From Oscillospiraceae bacterium (GTDB taxonomy: Bacteria > Bacillota > Clostridia > Oscillospirales > Oscillospiraceae): a stretch of 7,791 nucleotides of DNA. The position numbers and the translations under genes were made by a program. The notes under the pieces were generated by a model. That model did not search any database and was not told the DNA's origin. It saw only the letters and a program-made list of their open reading frames with translations. Each line of letters starts with the position of its first letter. Within the stretch, counting starts at the first letter, position 1. This document shows positions 6,519-7,791 of this stretch, piece by piece. The stretch is from assembly GCA_016296045.1 (NCBI GenBank), contig JAEDKB010000070.1, forward strand, positions 1 to 7,791, written 5' to 3'.

Positions 6519-7444
6519 ACAAACTACCTGTGTGGATCGACTGCGATCCCGGTGTGGATGATGCTGCGGCGATTGTTCTTGCCGATTGGCTGGAGGAACT
6601 GAACATTGTCGGTATCAGCACGGTTGCAGGCAACGCGGTGCTGGAACTGACAACAAAGAACGCGCTGCAGATCTGCGACCTTCTCAAACGGGACTATCCC
6701 GTTTTTCGGGGTGCCGATCATCCACTGATGCGCCCCTATGAAGCCGGTGAATCCTTCCACGGAGCAGACGGCCTCGGCGGTGCGGAATTACCGAAACCCA
6801 GCCGTGAGGCACAGAGCCTTCCGGCGTGGGATGCGATTTATGAGACGGCGAAACAGCATGGCGGAAGGCTGGAGCTGATTGCGCTCGGCCCCTTGACAAA
6901 TGTTGCCATTGCGCTTTGCAAGTATCCCGATCTGCCGGATTATCTGCATCGCATTTTGTTGATGGGCGGCTCGGCAACGCACGGCAATTGCACGCCCTGT
7001 GCGGAGTTCAACATCTTCACCGATCCCGAAGCGGCACAAATCGTTTTCCGCAGCGCTGTTCCAAAGGTCATGTGCGGTCTTGAGGTGACAGAACAGGCCT
7101 ATCTGACAGCGCAGGAGCTGAAGAATATCGGCTCGCACGAGGGCGCGATATGCCGCTTTTTCCGTGACGCAACCCCCGATCTGCTGCGTAAGAATGTGGA
7201 GGCCGGTCAGGGCGGCTGGGCTGTCCACGATGCCTGTCCGGTGCTATACTGCGCAAGACCGGAGCTGTTTTCCGGAAAGGAAGCCGGTGTATTTGTAGAA
7301 ACGCAGAGCGAGTTGACCTTTGGCAAGACGGTCACCGACCTTTACAGCGACAAAAAATTTGATGAGAAAAACACCTTCGTTGTGTTGGACATCGACCGCT
7401 CCGCTTTTGTAAATCTCCTGACCGCTGCCGTCACCCAAATCTGA
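6515..7444 (+). CDS. Nucleoside hydrolase 2 (inosine/uridine-preferring N-ribohydrolase family)
   Basis: A second 309-aa IunH/Rih-family ribohydrolase, a tandem paralogue of the gene before it. Signature DCDPGVDD is at 9-16, HGADGLGG 82-89, LGPLTN 124-129, LMGG 149-152, AEFNI 163-167 with D170, and HD 238-239: every landmark falls at the same residue number as in the first protein. The copies have nevertheless diverged widely: H14 becomes V14, HGNWTPA becomes HGNCTPC around 157-162, and the 200-235 and 265-285 regions differ, which is where family members often vary in substrate contacts (inference). It is co-transcribed with the first gene. No clear rho-independent terminator follows, so transcription may continue into uvrB. 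Whether the pair form separate enzymes with different substrates or mixed oligomers is open. Confidence 0.93.
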   Translation: MNKLPVWIDCDPGVDDAAAIVLADWLEELNIVGISTVAGNAVLELTTKNALQICDLLKRDYPVFRGADHPLMRPYEAGESFHGADGLGGAELPKPSREAQSLPAWDAIYETAKQHGGRLELIALGPLTNVAIALCKYPDLPDYLHRILLMGGSATHGNCTPCAEFNIFTDPEAAQIVFRSAVPKVMCGLEVTEQAYLTAQELKNIGSHEGAICRFFRDATPDLLRKNVEAGQGGWAVHDACPVLYCARPELFSGKEAGVFVETQSELTFGKTVTDLYSDKKFDEKNTFVVLDIDRSAFVNLLTAAVTQI

Positions 7445-7570
7445 CAGATCATGTGTCATAACGAGATCGATCAGCGCCTGTGTGTAGACAACTGCGCTGC
7501 ACGGTTTCATCATTGTGTCGGGTTGAATCATCGGTAGCAGCGCGCTCTTGCACCTTGGCAGAAAGAAGTG

Positions 7571-7577
7571 AGAAGGA
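7571..7577 (+). promoter_or_regulatory. Ribosome binding site of uvrB, unusually close to the ATG
   Basis: AGAAGGA ends only 2 nt before ATG 7580, closer than the usual 5-9 nt. An in-frame GTG at 7568 has no better site, and the UvrB N-terminal sequence fits a start at 7580. Confidence 0.4.
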
Positions 7578-7579
7578 CT

Positions 7580-7791
7580 ATGACGGACAAGTTTATTTTA
7601 CATTCAAAATTCACGGCAACCGGCGATCAGCCGGAGGCGATTGAAAAGCTGACCGAAGGCATCAAAAACGGCCTGCGTGAGCAGGTCTTACTCGGTGTTA
7701 CCGGCTCGGGCAAAACCTTCACCATGGCATCCGTCATTGAAAAAATCAACCGCCCGACCCTCGTTTTGGCGCATAATAAGACCCTCGCTGC
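7580..7791 (+). CDS. uvrB: UvrABC excinuclease subunit B, N-terminal fragment (3' cut by window end)
   Basis: The first 70 codons of UvrB, the DNA-damage-verifying helicase-like subunit of nucleotide excision repair, which acts with UvrA and UvrC in the cytoplasm. The visible part begins with the family's N-terminal pattern, including TGDQPEAI (14-21), then Walker A GVTGSGKT (39-46), then [20 protein letters not shown] (48-67) and TLA, all typical of UvrB. The full family length is about 650-700 aa, so about nine tenths lies outside the window. It starts 135 nt after the second hydrolase, and no good promoter or LexA-type SOS box (GAAC-N4-GTTC) is visible in that gap. The gap holds a possible long-range stem, GCGCTGC 7494-7500 with GCAGCGC 7537-7543. 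Confidence 0.95.
   Translation, partial: MTDKFILHSKFTATGDQPEAIEKLTEGIKNGLREQVLLGVTGSGKTFTMASVIEKINRPTLVLAHNKTLA

Noticed and set aside
7451..7537. A 28-codon Cys/His-rich frame between hydrolase 2 and uvrB
   Set aside because: No ribosome site and very short; four Cys and several His are not arranged in a pattern I recognise, so chance is the better explanation.
7515..7560. A tRNA-like stretch (TCGGTAGCAGCGCGC) before uvrB
   Set aside because: It superficially resembles a D-loop/D-arm, but no acceptor, anticodon or T-stem pairs could be found.

Overview
The window looks like ordinary chromosome from a Gram-positive anaerobe of the class Clostridia, probably a gut Oscillospiraceae/Ruminococcaceae-type bacterium. 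This is an inference from a secreted enzyme carrying S-layer homology (SLH) domains, a PfoR/PTS_EIIC_2 membrane protein, strong AGGAGG-type ribosome sites, sigma-A-type promoters, and a mini-hairpin repeat of a kind I associate from memory with that group. No phage, transposase, CRISPR array or plasmid gene is visible.

Layout: (1) 2-3877 (+) is a very large secreted nucleotide phosphoesterase, cut at its 5' end by the window edge, with two complete metallophosphatase/5'-nucleotidase modules (YfkN-like) and three C-terminal SLH repeats. It ends at a strong terminator. (2) 3878-4230 has no protein gene. It holds that terminator, a long inverted repeat with a T-tract facing the minus strand, a modular array of mini-hairpins of about 18-nt period, and the tRNA terminator. 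(3) 4231-4304 (-) is tRNA-Gly(CCC). Its promoter is built into the terminator hairpin of the next gene. (4) 4418-5452 (-) is a PfoR/PTS_EIIC_2-type polytopic membrane protein. (5) After a 136-bp divergent promoter region, 5589-6518 and 6515-7444 (+) are two tandem nucleoside hydrolases, both 309 aa, overlapping by ATGA. (6) 7580 to the end (+) is the first 70 codons of uvrB.

A possible functional theme is nucleotide scavenging. The surface enzyme would strip phosphates from extracellular nucleotides and 2',3'-cyclic nucleotides. Nucleosides would enter the cell, and the two hydrolases would split them into base and ribose. The PfoR-like protein, divergent from the hydrolases and sharing their control region, is a candidate transporter or sensor for that route, but nothing in its sequence proves this. 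The nucleotidase is a separate transcription unit, so its link to the hydrolases is only proximity plus biochemical logic.

I did not find a clear new multi-gene system. The less ordinary items are non-coding: the mini-hairpin array at 4107-4185, the promoter nested in a terminator hairpin at 4353-4402, and the overlapping palindromes in the divergent control region at 5470-5536.
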